Below, piece by piece: positions 7,971 to 17,087 of a DNA stretch of 64,000 bases (its first letter is position 1; every line of letters begins with the position of its first letter). The notes under the pieces were generated by a model. The model searched no databases. It saw only the letters and a program-made list of their open reading frames with translations, and had not been told where the DNA came from. Source of the stretch: DATKMP01 sp963790045 (GTDB lineage Bacteria; Bacteroidota; Ignavibacteria; UBA10030); contig CAWBMS010000013.1 of assembly GCA_963790045.1 (NCBI GenBank), positions 124,001 to 188,000 of the forward strand, written 5' to 3'. The position numbers were made by a program, and so were the translations under genes.

Positions 7971-8935
7971 TGCTGCATCTCCTGCAACGCTGCGGTTGCT
8001 TTTATTTTTACGTATTGATTTCCTTCCGACAGAACTTTGTGTTGTAAGAATTGTTGAAGTTCATTGCTGATCGGATGATGTTCAAATTTTGAAACATCTA
8101 ATAAATTGATGGCGTTGATGACCAAGCCGGTATTTTTTTCGTTCGCCAGTACATACAAAAATGCACGCGTGACGGCCGTATCCGGCAAATAATCGCTCAG
8201 CACTTCTAATGCTTGTTTGCGCACGCCAGAATTCGGATCATGCTTCAGTGTGGCAATGAGCGCTGCCTTGACCTCTGCATTCATGAGATTCGGCGTTTGT
8301 TCGGCCTTACTGCCGATCATATCGACGGTTCGCAAGCGCATACCGGGATTTTGTTCATTCAACAACGCACGCGCTAATATTTTTTGCACATGCTCATCGT
8401 TGATATTCCCGCGCACATGCATCGGCGAAATGGCTTCGAAGGTGAACTCGACATTGCCGGTTTGTTCATTGCGTTCATCGAATTTTACATTCGTGATTTG
8501 AATTTCGCCGGAAGAATATGATGCCTGCATCAATGATGCTGGTTGCAGGAAAAGCGTTTTTTCCGCAGGCGATTTGAAAATAACGTATCCCGTAAACACA
8601 CCGATGGCAAGTATCGCAGTACCGCCGAATGCCAAGCGAACTGGAGCCGGGAATATTTTTTCTATTCCGGCAATCATTTTCTGAATCCATGAAGGATGCT
8701 CGATATATTCATGAAGCCGAACACGAACCGAACGCCGGGCGTCCGCCAATTCCTTCTCTGTAACAAATTGCGGATTGTAATGCTTTAAAGCAGCATGAAA
8801 TTTTTGTAACCGATTCAATTCTTCACGGCATTCCGAACAACCAAGAAGATGATCGTCCAACAACGATTGTTCACGTTCGTTGAGTTCGTGATACAACGAA
8901 AGCTGTACCCATTCTTTATATTGTTGATGTTTCAT
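7967..8935 (-). CDS. Anti-sigma factor: zinc finger, membrane helix, HEAT repeats
   Basis: The 322-residue product begins with a zf-HC2 type anti-sigma domain (His-x3-Cys-x2-Cys in 'DDHLLGCSECREEL'). One membrane helix follows near residue 100 ('LAFGGTAILAIGVFTGYVIF'), then an extracytoplasmic part. The last 140 residues read as HEAT-like helical repeats ('DPNSGVRKQALEVLSDYL', 'NEKNTGLVINAINLL'). Zinc-finger anti-sigma factors hold the cognate ECF sigma at the membrane until a signal releases it. The sigma gene ends 14 bp upstream, so the two are probably co-transcribed. The HEAT part is the likely sensor or protein-binding region; its ligand is unknown. Confidence 0.85.
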   Translation of the reverse strand: MKHQQYKEWVQLSLYHELNEREQSLLDDHLLGCSECREELNRLQKFHAALKHYNPQFVTEKELADARRSVRVRLHEYIEHPSWIQKMIAGIEKIFPAPVRLAFGGTAILAIGVFTGYVIFKSPAEKTLFLQPASLMQASYSSGEIQITNVKFDERNEQTGNVEFTFEAISPMHVRGNINDEHVQKILARALLNEQNPGMRLRTVDMIGSKAEQTPNLMNAEVKAALIATLKHDPNSGVRKQALEVLSDYLPDTAVTRAFLYVLANEKNTGLVINAINLLDVSKFEHHPISNELQQFLQHKVLSEGNQYVKIKATAALQEMQQ

Positions 8936-8949
8936 GTCATTTCATTCCC

Positions 8950-9555
8950 TCACACCAAATCTTTCAACTGCACACGCATACGCGCAGTCGCTTCAAATAA
9001 ATATTTTTTTACCGTGCCTTCTGTGCACTTCAGCATTTCTGCAATTTCTTTCAACTTATATCCTTCATAATGTTTCAAGGCAAAGACCATCCGCTGTTTC
9101 GGCGATAGCGTGTTCATGGCGCGCTGCACCCGTTCAGATATTTCTGCATCATGCGTATGCCGATCTGTTGCATCATCACCGGCAATCGTTTCTTTTAAAG
9201 CGAACGATCGTCCGTCTTCATCGTTAGAAAGCTCATCAAGCGATTGATGCGTATGCCGTTTTCCGTTCGAACGGTGACTCAAACAAACATTCGTGGTAAT
9301 GCGATAGAGCCACGTAGAAAATTCGCTACGCAATTCGAACTTCGACAGTCCTTTATACACGCGGAGAAACACTTCCTGATAAATATCTTTTGCATCGTCC
9401 GCACTGCGCACGTAGCCCGCCGCAATGGTGAACACGCGTTTATCGTAACGCTTCACCAATTCTTCAAAGGCGTTCATGTCGCCTCGCTGGGCTTGCACAA
9501 TCAATTCGCTGTCTGCCGGCATCATTGATTCCGAATGTTGTTGTTCATCAGTCAT
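8950..9555 (-). CDS. ECF-type RNA polymerase sigma factor
   Basis: The 201-residue protein has sigma region 2 ('AFEELVKRYDKRVFTIAAGYVRSADDAKDIYQEVFLRVYKG', with the core-binding and -10 recognition helices) and region 4 ('LSPKQRMVFALKHYEGYKLKEIAEMLKCTEGTVKKYLFEA', a helix-turn-helix for the -35 element), joined by a short linker. Region 3 is absent, as in ECF sigma factors. The ATG at 9555 has AGAGGT about 9 nt upstream. It heads an operon with the anti-sigma factor and the DUF4097 protein, and is expected to drive its own operon once released. Confidence 0.92.
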   Translation of the reverse strand: MTDEQQHSESMMPADSELIVQAQRGDMNAFEELVKRYDKRVFTIAAGYVRSADDAKDIYQEVFLRVYKGLSKFELRSEFSTWLYRITTNVCLSHRSNGKRHTHQSLDELSNDEDGRSFALKETIAGDDATDRHTHDAEISERVQRAMNTLSPKQRMVFALKHYEGYKLKEIAEMLKCTEGTVKKYLFEATARMRVQLKDLV

Positions 9556-9628
9556 AATATTAGACCTCTGGTTCGGAAAAAGGTTGGTGAAAAATTTATT
9601 TTGTTAGTTAGCGATTTGCCGTTCTAAG

Positions 9629-11851
9629 TCAACGTTGTGAAAATGCGCAGCGTTCAAGCCATCCATCTGTTTCGATGCGGAATGATTCTGTCGGTGCAAT
9701 CGATGTTGCCGCCAAAAATACTACTTGTGCTTTTACCGGCTCTTGCGCCATAAAATAGGTTTTGCCTAATTGTTGAAGGCGAAAATATTCGAGTACGGAT
9801 GTTTGATTCCACGAAAACGATGTCAACAATTTTTCTGCTTCAACATAGTGTTGCTTTTTTATAAACTCCTGTGCCAACAAATATCGAGCAAGAGAAGAAT
9901 GCAATGGTGAAAGCTGATTGATGCGCGTCGAGTCTTCCATCGAGAGAATGATCGCCGCACGCAATGCATGACGTTCATCCGAAGTAAGCGCTTCAAGACG
10001 AAAGGCGCATCCTTCCACATACCATTGTCCAAATCCTATTGAAGATAAATATTGATATTCCGAAGTTGCTTGCGAAAGAGAATCTAACATCCAGCATGCA
10101 TCACCCAAGCGTAAGTGTAAAGGCAGCAACATTCCCGATACGGAAGTATCCGCAAGCTGAGCGCGGCAGAATGCAATGACTTCAGAATATTTTTGTGATT
10201 CAAACAACGCCGTTGCTTTTTGAACAATGACTTCCGGGGTTTTGTGTAACTGTAACGACCGGTCAGCAGAAGCAAGAGCGTGTTCAAAATCATGGCGAGC
10301 AAGCAACGTCCTTGTTTCTTCATAATGATTCGCGAGAACACGGGCGCAATCTTTCATAAAGATCGATGAGCGTTTAAAATAATATTTTGCTTTTACGCTA
10401 TCGGCATGAGTAAGTATTTGTCGATTGATTTTCTGCTTCCAGTCAGCAAGCAACGCGGAGACATCTCGTTGATAGACTCTAGAAATATTTCCCGACGCAT
10501 AGACCTGTTGGAATTTTTCGATACCGTACGTTTCCAAAAGATATTTGCAGAACGATCCTGCAATTGCATAACTGATGCCGGAATACGATTGGAAAAATCC
10601 GGCGTTGGTGAATACTTGTTCTGGAGAGACATTCGCGCCTGAAGCAAAGATTAATGCAACAGCGCGATCCAACGGTTCGCCGTACCAAAGGTTATCGCCT
10701 AATGCAACGGCAATGCCTTCCACAAGCCCTGAATTCATCGGCACCTTCATCAATGATGTGTTCAGTTCCGCGGCGAGTGCATGCGTCATTTCATGTTTCG
10801 ACCCAACTCCCACATCCGCCATATTGATATGAATTTGATGCAGCCACGGTTTGGTAATATCCGTATGTGACTCACCTATCAATTTTTCTTTTTGCTGCGG
10901 TGATTCATATATAAATAATTTCAGCCGCCACGTTGGTGCAACATGCAACTGCGCACACAGTTGCTGATAATAAAATTCATGCAGTTCACCCAACTGTTCC
11001 ACTGCATCCGATTTGAACGAACCCGCCGGATAGACAATATCGATATGCGCAGTCCGATAAAAACCGCCGAGTTTTTGTTTGACAAATGATTCCGAAGATG
11101 AAAAGCCAAGCCGATCACTAAATAAAAACATCGTCACTAATAACGGTACAATCAACGCCATAAGTACTAATTCCAAAAATGTTTTTTGATGAGGAGAATT
11201 TTCGGAATGTTGACGCATCTGTTTGCTTTGCCAAATCCAAATGCTGGCAGAAAATAAAAATAATGCTGCCACAAGTGTAATGATTCGGTACACAACCAAC
11301 GACCGGCTGAGTTGCATGGTTTCATCATAACCGAATCCCGGGAAAAAGCCAACAATAGGATTGTAGACAAAATTTTGTGGATACAGAAAAACCACGAATG
11401 GGATATGCAACAAAATCAAAAGATACAAAACACTGAATCCTGTTTTTCTCCATCGATCGAGAATCACAGCGACCAAGACTGCCAGCGATTCAGAGAATAA
11501 AACAGTCGGCAACACGAACAGTGCATAAAATTTTATTCCATCAATGAAGGAACAATTTTTTACGAGGAGCGCATTCGCTGCTGCAATAAAAAATGGAACC
11601 ACGATCAGAAGCAACTCAGCAGCCGATGCAAGAGCAATAAACCGCCACACATCATTTTTTGTTTGAGCCGACTGCGTTCGCCATAATGAAAGTGTCATCA
11701 ATCCGGCAACATATCCCGCTGTTACAGCGATGACAAGAGAAAACTCGAATCCAAGATAATTGAACAAGGGAACGCGTGTAAGTACGATTGAGAGAAAAGC
11801 AAGGATGATCACAGAAGAATAAAATGCGCGTGTGCGAACCATGTGTTTCAT
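9629..11851 (-). CDS. Polytopic membrane metallopeptidase (HExxH) with TPR-like C-terminus
   Basis: The 740-residue protein starts with about seven hydrophobic helices in its first 240 residues. A soluble domain follows with the zinc-protease motif H353-E-M-T-H357 ('KHEMTHALAAEL') and a downstream Glu378 in 'GLVEGIAVAL', the arrangement of gluzincin peptidases. The last 250 residues are helical and TPR-like ('HDFEHALASADRSLQLHKTPEVIVQKATALFESQKYSEVI' style pairs). It is likely to act on proteins at the outer face of the inner membrane. I recognise no named family for the whole architecture. It begins 27 bp downstream of the murA stop on the same strand and may be co-transcribed with murA. Confidence 0.7.
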   Translation of the reverse strand: MKHMVRTRAFYSSVIILAFLSIVLTRVPLFNYLGFEFSLVIAVTAGYVAGLMTLSLWRTQSAQTKNDVWRFIALASAAELLLIVVPFFIAAANALLVKNCSFIDGIKFYALFVLPTVLFSESLAVLVAVILDRWRKTGFSVLYLLILLHIPFVVFLYPQNFVYNPIVGFFPGFGYDETMQLSRSLVVYRIITLVAALFLFSASIWIWQSKQMRQHSENSPHQKTFLELVLMALIVPLLVTMFLFSDRLGFSSSESFVKQKLGGFYRTAHIDIVYPAGSFKSDAVEQLGELHEFYYQQLCAQLHVAPTWRLKLFIYESPQQKEKLIGESHTDITKPWLHQIHINMADVGVGSKHEMTHALAAELNTSLMKVPMNSGLVEGIAVALGDNLWYGEPLDRAVALIFASGANVSPEQVFTNAGFFQSYSGISYAIAGSFCKYLLETYGIEKFQQVYASGNISRVYQRDVSALLADWKQKINRQILTHADSVKAKYYFKRSSIFMKDCARVLANHYEETRTLLARHDFEHALASADRSLQLHKTPEVIVQKATALFESQKYSEVIAFCRAQLADTSVSGMLLPLHLRLGDACWMLDSLSQATSEYQYLSSIGFGQWYVEGCAFRLEALTSDERHALRAAIILSMEDSTRINQLSPLHSSLARYLLAQEFIKKQHYVEAEKLLTSFSWNQTSVLEYFRLQQLGKTYFMAQEPVKAQVVFLAATSIAPTESFRIETDGWLERCAFSQR

Positions 11852-11878
11852 GATAGATGACGTTTTGGGGAAATTGTT

Positions 11879-13150
11879 TTAGAACTCTTCGCCCGCTTCG
11901 CGCCGAATATCGGCGCCGAGCGCTTGCAATTTCTTTTCAACCGATTCATAACCGCGGTCAATATGATACACGCGCAGCACTTCCGTCGTGCCTTCGGCAA
12001 CAAGCCCGGCAAGAATAAGCGATGCACTTGCACGCAAATCGGTGGACATGACTTTTGCACTGACAAGTTTTTTCACACCGACAATCGTAGCGATATTTTC
12101 TTTCATCGTAATATTCGCGCCAAGACGCATCAGTTCCGGCACGTGCGTGAAGCGGTCAAAATATACAGTGTCGGTAATAACACTGGTACCGTTTGCCAGT
12201 GCCATCAGCGAAATCCATTGTGCCTGCATATCGGTTGGAAATCCCGGATAAATTGCTGTCGTAACATTGACCGGTTGAATTTCGTTCGGTGGCGTCAACT
12301 CAATCCAATTTGTGCCAGTCGTAATTTTTGCACCAACATCTTCTAACTTTACCAACAGCGCGCCGATGTGGTGCGGTTCGCAATGTTCAATACGGATTTT
12401 TGATTTTTTCTTTCCCGCAATCGCCGCTGCAATCAAAAATGTTCCGGCTTCGATCCGGTCAGGAATCGTTTCAATATCTGCGGGATGCAATTCATTCACG
12501 CCTTCAATTTCTAATCTTCCTGTACCAATGCCAAAAATTTTTGCACCCATCTTCACCAATAATTCTGAAAGCTGTAAGATCTCCGGTTCCTGCGCTGCAT
12601 TCTCGATGAGCGTCGTTCCTTTTGCAAGCACCGCCGCCATAATGACGTTGCCCGTTGCACCGACACTGGACACATCGAACAAAATTCGTGCGCCATGCAA
12701 ACGCTTGGCTTTTGCCAGAATGTAGCCAGCTTCCAATTCAATTTCAGCACCGAGTTTTTTCATGCCATCGATATGTAAATTCACGGGACGCGGCCCCCAC
12801 GCGCAACCGCCGGGTAAAGAAACTTTCGCGCGTCCGAATCGCGTGAGCAATGGTCCAAGAACATAAATGGATGCGCGCATTTTTTTTACGTGTTCGTACG
12901 GCGCTTCATAACTTGTAACCGATGACGAATCAATCGTCAGCGTTTGATTGACAAGCGATGTTTTCAATCCCATCGTTTCCAACAAACGGCTCATCGTTGT
13001 TACATCCCGCAACTCCGGAGTGTTGTGCAAATGATACACGCCGCCCGCAAGCAACGTCGCCGGCATCAAAGCAAGCGAAGCATTTTTTGCGCCGCTGATA
13101 CAAACTGTTCCGCTTAATGGTCTGCCGCCCTTGATGATAAATTTATCCAC
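11879..13150 (-). CDS. murA: UDP-N-acetylglucosamine 1-carboxyvinyltransferase
   Basis: MurA adds the enolpyruvyl group of PEP to UDP-GlcNAc, the first committed step of peptidoglycan synthesis, in the cytoplasm. The GTG at 13150 is preferred because it follows TGGAG by 6 nt and gives the usual start VDKFIIKGG; an upstream extension of 20 codons looks non-homologous. The product has 423 residues, the normal length. Catalytic Cys116 lies in 'PGGCAWGPRPV', and the 'GAKNASLALMPA' (conserved Lys/Asn) and 'PDRIEAGTFL' motifs are present. A Cys (not Asp) at this position suggests fosfomycin sensitivity in principle. Confidence 0.95.
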   Translation of the reverse strand: MDKFIIKGGRPLSGTVCISGAKNASLALMPATLLAGGVYHLHNTPELRDVTTMSRLLETMGLKTSLVNQTLTIDSSSVTSYEAPYEHVKKMRASIYVLGPLLTRFGRAKVSLPGGCAWGPRPVNLHIDGMKKLGAEIELEAGYILAKAKRLHGARILFDVSSVGATGNVIMAAVLAKGTTLIENAAQEPEILQLSELLVKMGAKIFGIGTGRLEIEGVNELHPADIETIPDRIEAGTFLIAAAIAGKKKSKIRIEHCEPHHIGALLVKLEDVGAKITTGTNWIELTPPNEIQPVNVTTAIYPGFPTDMQAQWISLMALANGTSVITDTVYFDRFTHVPELMRLGANITMKENIATIVGVKKLVSAKVMSTDLRASASLILAGLVAEGTTEVLRVYHIDRGYESVEKKLQALGADIRREAGEEF

Positions 13151-13289
13151 TTTGCACTCCAGAATATTCAATTTATATTTAAAACAGCTAAAATATAGCC
13201 CATTATGCATTCAAAGGCAAAGCAATGCCGCCCTTTCGGCTATAATCCGATGGATTTGACAGTAAACTAAATGAATCGTCCTATAGTAT

Positions 13290-14003
13290 ATGGAACAAGG
13301 GAAAAATAAAAAGCCGATTGTTGTTTTACTTATTGATGAAGATGCCGAATCTGCTCAATTAGTTCAACAGGCGCTCACAACAGATTCAGAGCGAACATTT
13401 AAAGTGATTTTGGAAAAGTCTGCTGACCAGGCGTTGATAGAACTTTCTTCCAACCCGAATATCGACATCATTCTGGATGACTTTCAATCTTCGGATGTCG
13501 AGAGCTGGGAATTCTGTCTTCAGTTGAATCAATCCAACATTCAAAAGCCCCTTGTTCTTTTAACCGATACAAAAAATTTTCGTGCAACAGTGGAAGCGAT
13601 GAAATTGGGAGTGGAAGATGTTCTGTTCAAGGGCGATTTATTTCATGCGCAACTTCCCAAAACCATTGTCAGCATTCTTGACCGGGTACAATTGCGCGTT
13701 CAAAAACAGGCGATCGATAAAAGATTGCTGCTGGCAGAAAATCAGGCGCGCGCTATTCGAGAATTGGTCGTGACAGTTTGCCATGAATTCAATAATCCGC
13801 TTGCTGCCATCAAAATCAGTTTAGACTTGTTAAAACGACAATTCACTTCATACCCTGAGGTGGGATTGCTCGAGGAATTCAATCACCACTTCGGTGAAAT
13901 CGATTCGGAAATTAAACAGTTGCGTGATATGAATTTTGAACGGCCCGACATTCACGAAGCGCCTCATCCTATCGTTTCTGACTTGATGAAAAAATCGTCA
14001 TAA
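13290..14003 (+). CDS. Receiver domain joined to a histidine-kinase DHp domain, no ATPase
   Basis: The 237-residue protein has a receiver-like N-terminus (acidic 'LLIDEDAE', candidate phospho-acceptor in 'DIILDDFQSSD', 'VLLTDTKNF', 'VLFKGDLF' with the conserved Lys). It is followed by a HisKA-type dimerisation helix pair with the H-box 'VTVCHEFNNPLAAIKISLDLLKRQ'. It stops about 55 residues after the H-box, and no N/G-box ATPase domain is present. It may act as a phosphotransfer protein between a kinase elsewhere and another regulator, or be a degenerate kinase. The gene stands alone, and a terminator follows about 155 bp after the stop. Confidence 0.75.
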   Translation: MEQGKNKKPIVVLLIDEDAESAQLVQQALTTDSERTFKVILEKSADQALIELSSNPNIDIILDDFQSSDVESWEFCLQLNQSNIQKPLVLLTDTKNFRATVEAMKLGVEDVLFKGDLFHAQLPKTIVSILDRVQLRVQKQAIDKRLLLAENQARAIRELVVTVCHEFNNPLAAIKISLDLLKRQFTSYPEVGLLEEFNHHFGEIDSEIKQLRDMNFERPDIHEAPHPIVSDLMKKSS

Positions 14004-14157
14004 TCCGTGCCTTGCATGTCGATCCATTTTTCGCTATACTTTACATGTTCATGGTTTAATAAGAAGTGTACGAGTTGTAACTTTGGAAGTAATGATTGCC
14101 TATAAAAAATTGATGTTCCGAAAACGTTGCACTCGACAAAATCAAAGAGTTTTTTGA

Positions 14158-14193
14158 AAGTGTCCCGCCCCAAAAAAGCGGGACACTTTTTTA
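14158..14193 (+). terminator. Rho-independent terminator directly before the NIF3-like gene
   Basis: The stem GTGTCCCGC pairs with GCGGGACAC across a 9-nt loop and is followed by six T residues. It ends only about 7 bp before the ATG at 14200, so it could also work as an attenuator of that gene. Confidence 0.85.
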
Positions 14194-14199
14194 TTATAT

Positions 14200-15306
14200 A
14201 TGCAAATTGCCAATATCATCACAACGATAGAAACTTGGGCACCAACGTGGACGGCATGGGAAAAAGATAATGTCGGGCTTCAAGTCGGTGACCCGCAGCG
14301 CCCAGTAACACGAGTTCTTGTTGCTCTTGATGTAACAGAACCTGTGATCAAAGAAGCGATTGCAAAGAAAGTAGAACTAATCGTCTCACATCACCCATTG
14401 TTGTTTCGTCCGCCGGCAAGCATTTCTACTCAACATCCTGTCGGCAAACTTATCCTTACCCTCGCAGAACATCACATCGCAGTTTATTCTTCCCACACAA
14501 ATTTAGATTTTACAAAAGGCGGCGTCAGTTTTTCGTTAGCACAGGAATTGGGACTGACCGATATTCGTTTTCTCAGCCCTTTGCAAGAGACACTTGCAAA
14601 AATCGTTGTCTTTGTTCCCGATGGACATGTTGAGCGTGTTCGGAAATCTATGGCGAACGCCGGCGCCGGAATCATCGGTGAATATGATGAATGTTCATTT
14701 GCGATTACCGGGAAAGGAAGTTTCCGCGGATCAGAATTTTCAAAACCATTTATTGGAAAAGCCGGACAGGTGGAATTTACGGATGAAGTCCGATTGGAAA
14801 TGCTTGCGTCGCGTGCACGTGTCGATGCCATCATCCATGCGATGAAAGAAGTTCATCCGTACGAAGAAGTTGCGTATGACGTGCATCCATTATTAAATCC
14901 GAATCCGAACTTTGGTATGGGCGCCATCGGCGAATTGTCGAAACCCCAATTACTTCCGCAATTTCTCAAACACCTCAAACGCAAATTGAATCTTAAAGCA
15001 GTAAATTATAGCGGCACAACATCGAAAAAGATTCAACGTGTCGCAGTTTGCGGAGGTGCAGGAAGTGATTTACTGCAAGATGCCATTCGCGCAGGTGCAG
15101 AAGTTTTTGTCACCGCCGATGTGCGGTACCATACATTTCAATCCGCGTCCGACCAAATCGTCTTGATCGATGCCGGACATTATGAGACAGAACAAGTTGT
15201 GTTAAAACCGCTTGCTGAGTGCATTCAAGCAGCCGCTCGCGCTGCCGGTTCATCGCTCTCAATCAGCATCACAAAACAAGTAACAAATCCCGTGAACATA
15301 GAATAA
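14200..15306 (+). CDS. NIF3/DUF34-family dinuclear metal-centre protein
   Basis: The 368-residue product matches the long YqfO/NIF3 type with an internal domain (about residues 125-230) inserted between the two halves. Metal-binding residues are visible in 'VSHHPLLFRPP' (His-His), 'SSHTNLD' and the C-terminal 'DAGHYETE' (His-x-x-x-Glu). The GTP cyclohydrolase I type 2 label used in databases for this family is not well supported; its function is unsettled. The ATG has no Shine-Dalgarno sequence and lies just after a terminator hairpin, so it may be leaderless or the start may need revision. The zinc-ribbon gene and rnhA follow closely on the same strand. Confidence 0.85.
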   Translation: MQIANIITTIETWAPTWTAWEKDNVGLQVGDPQRPVTRVLVALDVTEPVIKEAIAKKVELIVSHHPLLFRPPASISTQHPVGKLILTLAEHHIAVYSSHTNLDFTKGGVSFSLAQELGLTDIRFLSPLQETLAKIVVFVPDGHVERVRKSMANAGAGIIGEYDECSFAITGKGSFRGSEFSKPFIGKAGQVEFTDEVRLEMLASRARVDAIIHAMKEVHPYEEVAYDVHPLLNPNPNFGMGAIGELSKPQLLPQFLKHLKRKLNLKAVNYSGTTSKKIQRVAVCGGAGSDLLQDAIRAGAEVFVTADVRYHTFQSASDQIVLIDAGHYETEQVVLKPLAECIQAAARAAGSSLSISITKQVTNPVNIE

Positions 15307-15335
15307 TTCATACTATAGATGTAAAGGAGTTATCG

Positions 15336-16076
15336 TTGGAAAACCGATTACGTGCATTATATGCTTTACAAGTTGTCGATGCAAATCTCGACAACTTACA
15401 ATATATGAAAGGTGATCTTCCGCAGGTCGTAGAAGACCTATCAGCAAATGTCAAACTGAAACTTGCCCTCAAAAAAGATTTAGAAGACACACTGAAAAAA
15501 TCAATATCGCTGCGCGACCAAATCGATACAGAAATTCTTTCGCTGAAAGAACGCATCGAAAAATATAAATCGCAGCAATTTCAGGTGAAGACCAATAAAC
15601 AGTACGATGCATTAGCGCGCGAAGCCGATCAAGCACAAGAACGCATCACCAAACTGCAAAAAGAAATGGAAATGCTTGAAGGCAAAGCCGAAACAGCAAA
15701 GCAAGACGCGGAAACGCTTGCTCCCCAAATCGAAACGATGCAGGAAGAGCTTGTCCAAAAGAAAAAAGAGTTGAGTGCCGTCAATAAGGAACATGAAGAC
15801 GAAGAATCGAAACTGAAACACAAGCGCGATAAACTTGCCAGCCACTTGGCAAAAGCAGATCAACAGATGTACGAACGCATCCGCAAAGCCAAAGACGGCA
15901 AAGCGATCGTACCGTTAAAGCGTGATTCATGCGGCGGCTGTTACAATCGTGTTCCGCCCCAAAAAATTCTAGAACTTCGTGCAAACAATTCTATGCTCGT
16001 CTGCGAACGCTGCGGCAGAATCCTTGTTTCCGATTCGATTGTTGAAAGCGTCACCAAAGAAACTGTCGAAGCATGA
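15336..16076 (+). CDS. Coiled-coil zinc-ribbon protein (DUF164 / zf-RING_7 family)
   Basis: A TTG at 15336 is chosen because AAAGGAG lies 6 nt upstream and the product then starts at LENRLRALYALQ, the usual family start; an open upstream frame overlaps the NIF3-like gene. The product has about 246 residues. A long antiparallel coiled coil fills residues 20-180 (many heptads, 'KTNKQYDALAREAD' in the middle), and the C-terminus is a C4 zinc ribbon (Cys-x2-Cys in 'CGGCYNR' and 'CERCGR'). The family is commonly found beside nif3-like and RNase H genes, as here. A nucleic-acid role is plausible but unproven. Confidence 0.85.
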   Translation: MENRLRALYALQVVDANLDNLQYMKGDLPQVVEDLSANVKLKLALKKDLEDTLKKSISLRDQIDTEILSLKERIEKYKSQQFQVKTNKQYDALAREADQAQERITKLQKEMEMLEGKAETAKQDAETLAPQIETMQEELVQKKKELSAVNKEHEDEESKLKHKRDKLASHLAKADQQMYERIRKAKDGKAIVPLKRDSCGGCYNRVPPQKILELRANNSMLVCERCGRILVSDSIVESVTKETVEA

Positions 16077-16489
16077 AAATTTATGCTTTTACCGATGGCG
16101 CATCGCGCGGCAACCCCGGTGAAAGTGGCATCGGCGTCGTCTTGAACAATGAACACGGCGAATGTCTTGCATCGGTGTATGGTTATATCGGCAGGACAAC
16201 AAACAATATTGCGGAATACACCGCCCTGCAAACGTGTTTAAAAAAAGCAGTCATGTTGGAGTGTACAGAATTAATCGTACATTCCGACAGCGAGTTGATG
16301 GTAAAACAATTGAACGGTGCATACAAAGTGAAAGATGCCGGCATCAAAAAAGAATTCGAAACGGTTCGTCAATTGCTGCAAGCAGCTGCGTTTCAATTCA
16401 TCATCAAGCATGTGCCGAGAGAACAAAACAAAGAAGCCGACAAGTTAGCCAATCTCGGCATCGATACAAAAACGCCATTGAAATTATAA
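16073..16489 (+). CDS. rnhA: Ribonuclease HI family protein
   Basis: RNase HI cleaves the RNA strand of RNA-DNA hybrids. The 138-residue protein carries the acidic active site in order: Asp in 'FTDGASRGNPG', Glu in 'NIAEYTAL', Asp in 'VHSDSELMVKQL', and the final Asp in 'EQNKEADKLAN'. The basic handle loop of E. coli RNase HI is absent, as in the short bacterial/archaeal-type group. The start overlaps the zinc-ribbon stop (ATGA), indicating translational coupling. The RNase P RNA gene follows directly on the same strand. Confidence 0.9.
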   Translation: MKIYAFTDGASRGNPGESGIGVVLNNEHGECLASVYGYIGRTTNNIAEYTALQTCLKKAVMLECTELIVHSDSELMVKQLNGAYKVKDAGIKKEFETVRQLLQAAAFQFIIKHVPREQNKEADKLANLGIDTKTPLKL

Positions 16490-16557
16490 AACGCATGCAA
16501 GCGCTTGCCGCCTGCATGCCGTCGCGTGTGAAAAACCCTCGACAATTGTCCAGAAGC

Positions 16558-17015
16558 AGAAGACGGTTCGTCAGGCAGCCGCTCTCCGCCTTGTGCGGAG
16601 GGAGGAAAGTCCGAACACCGTAGGGCGAGACGCCTCGCGATAAGCGAGGGTTCGGCGGGCAATATCCCGCCGGAACGGACAGTATCACAGAAAACATACA
16701 TCCCGATTTTCCTTCGCGGGAAAATTGAGAAAGAGGTGAAAAGGCGGTGTAAGAGACCACCGCATCGTCAGTAATGACGATGGTTGCGCAAGCAATCCCG
16801 ATATGACCATCGGTCATATCGGGACAAGAGAAACCCCGTCTGGTGCAAGACCACGTAGGTCCCGTTGTTCCGATATTCTTTCGGGAATATCGAGACACAG
16901 AGCTGCCCGCTCCATTCTGCACACGCAGAGACGTGATGGGTAGGTCGCTTAGAGAAATGGCTGCCTCTCCGTGTAATGCGGAAAGACAGAATTCGGCTTA
17001 TCGACGAAACGTTTA
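16558..17015 (+). ncRNA. rnpB: RNase P RNA, bacterial type A
   Basis: RNase P RNA is the catalytic subunit that removes 5' leaders from pre-tRNAs. The universal core is recognisable: GGAGGAAAGTCCGAACACC near the 5' end (CR I), ACAGAAA followed by the GGTGTAAGAGACCACC region (CR II/III), GTGCAAGACC, and the 3' ACAGAATTCGGCTTA (CR V). The ends are set by the P1 helix, in which ACGGTTCGTC (16563) pairs with GACGAAACGT (about 17003-17012). The length of about 450 nt is at the long end, owing to extended hairpins such as CCCGATATGACC...GGTCATATCGGG. No protein gene fits here. Confidence 0.95.
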
Positions 17016-17087
17016 TGCTTCTGGTTAGAACAACAATGACATGGTTTTTCACCTCACGATTCATTCATCAGAAGAACTGAGGTACAT

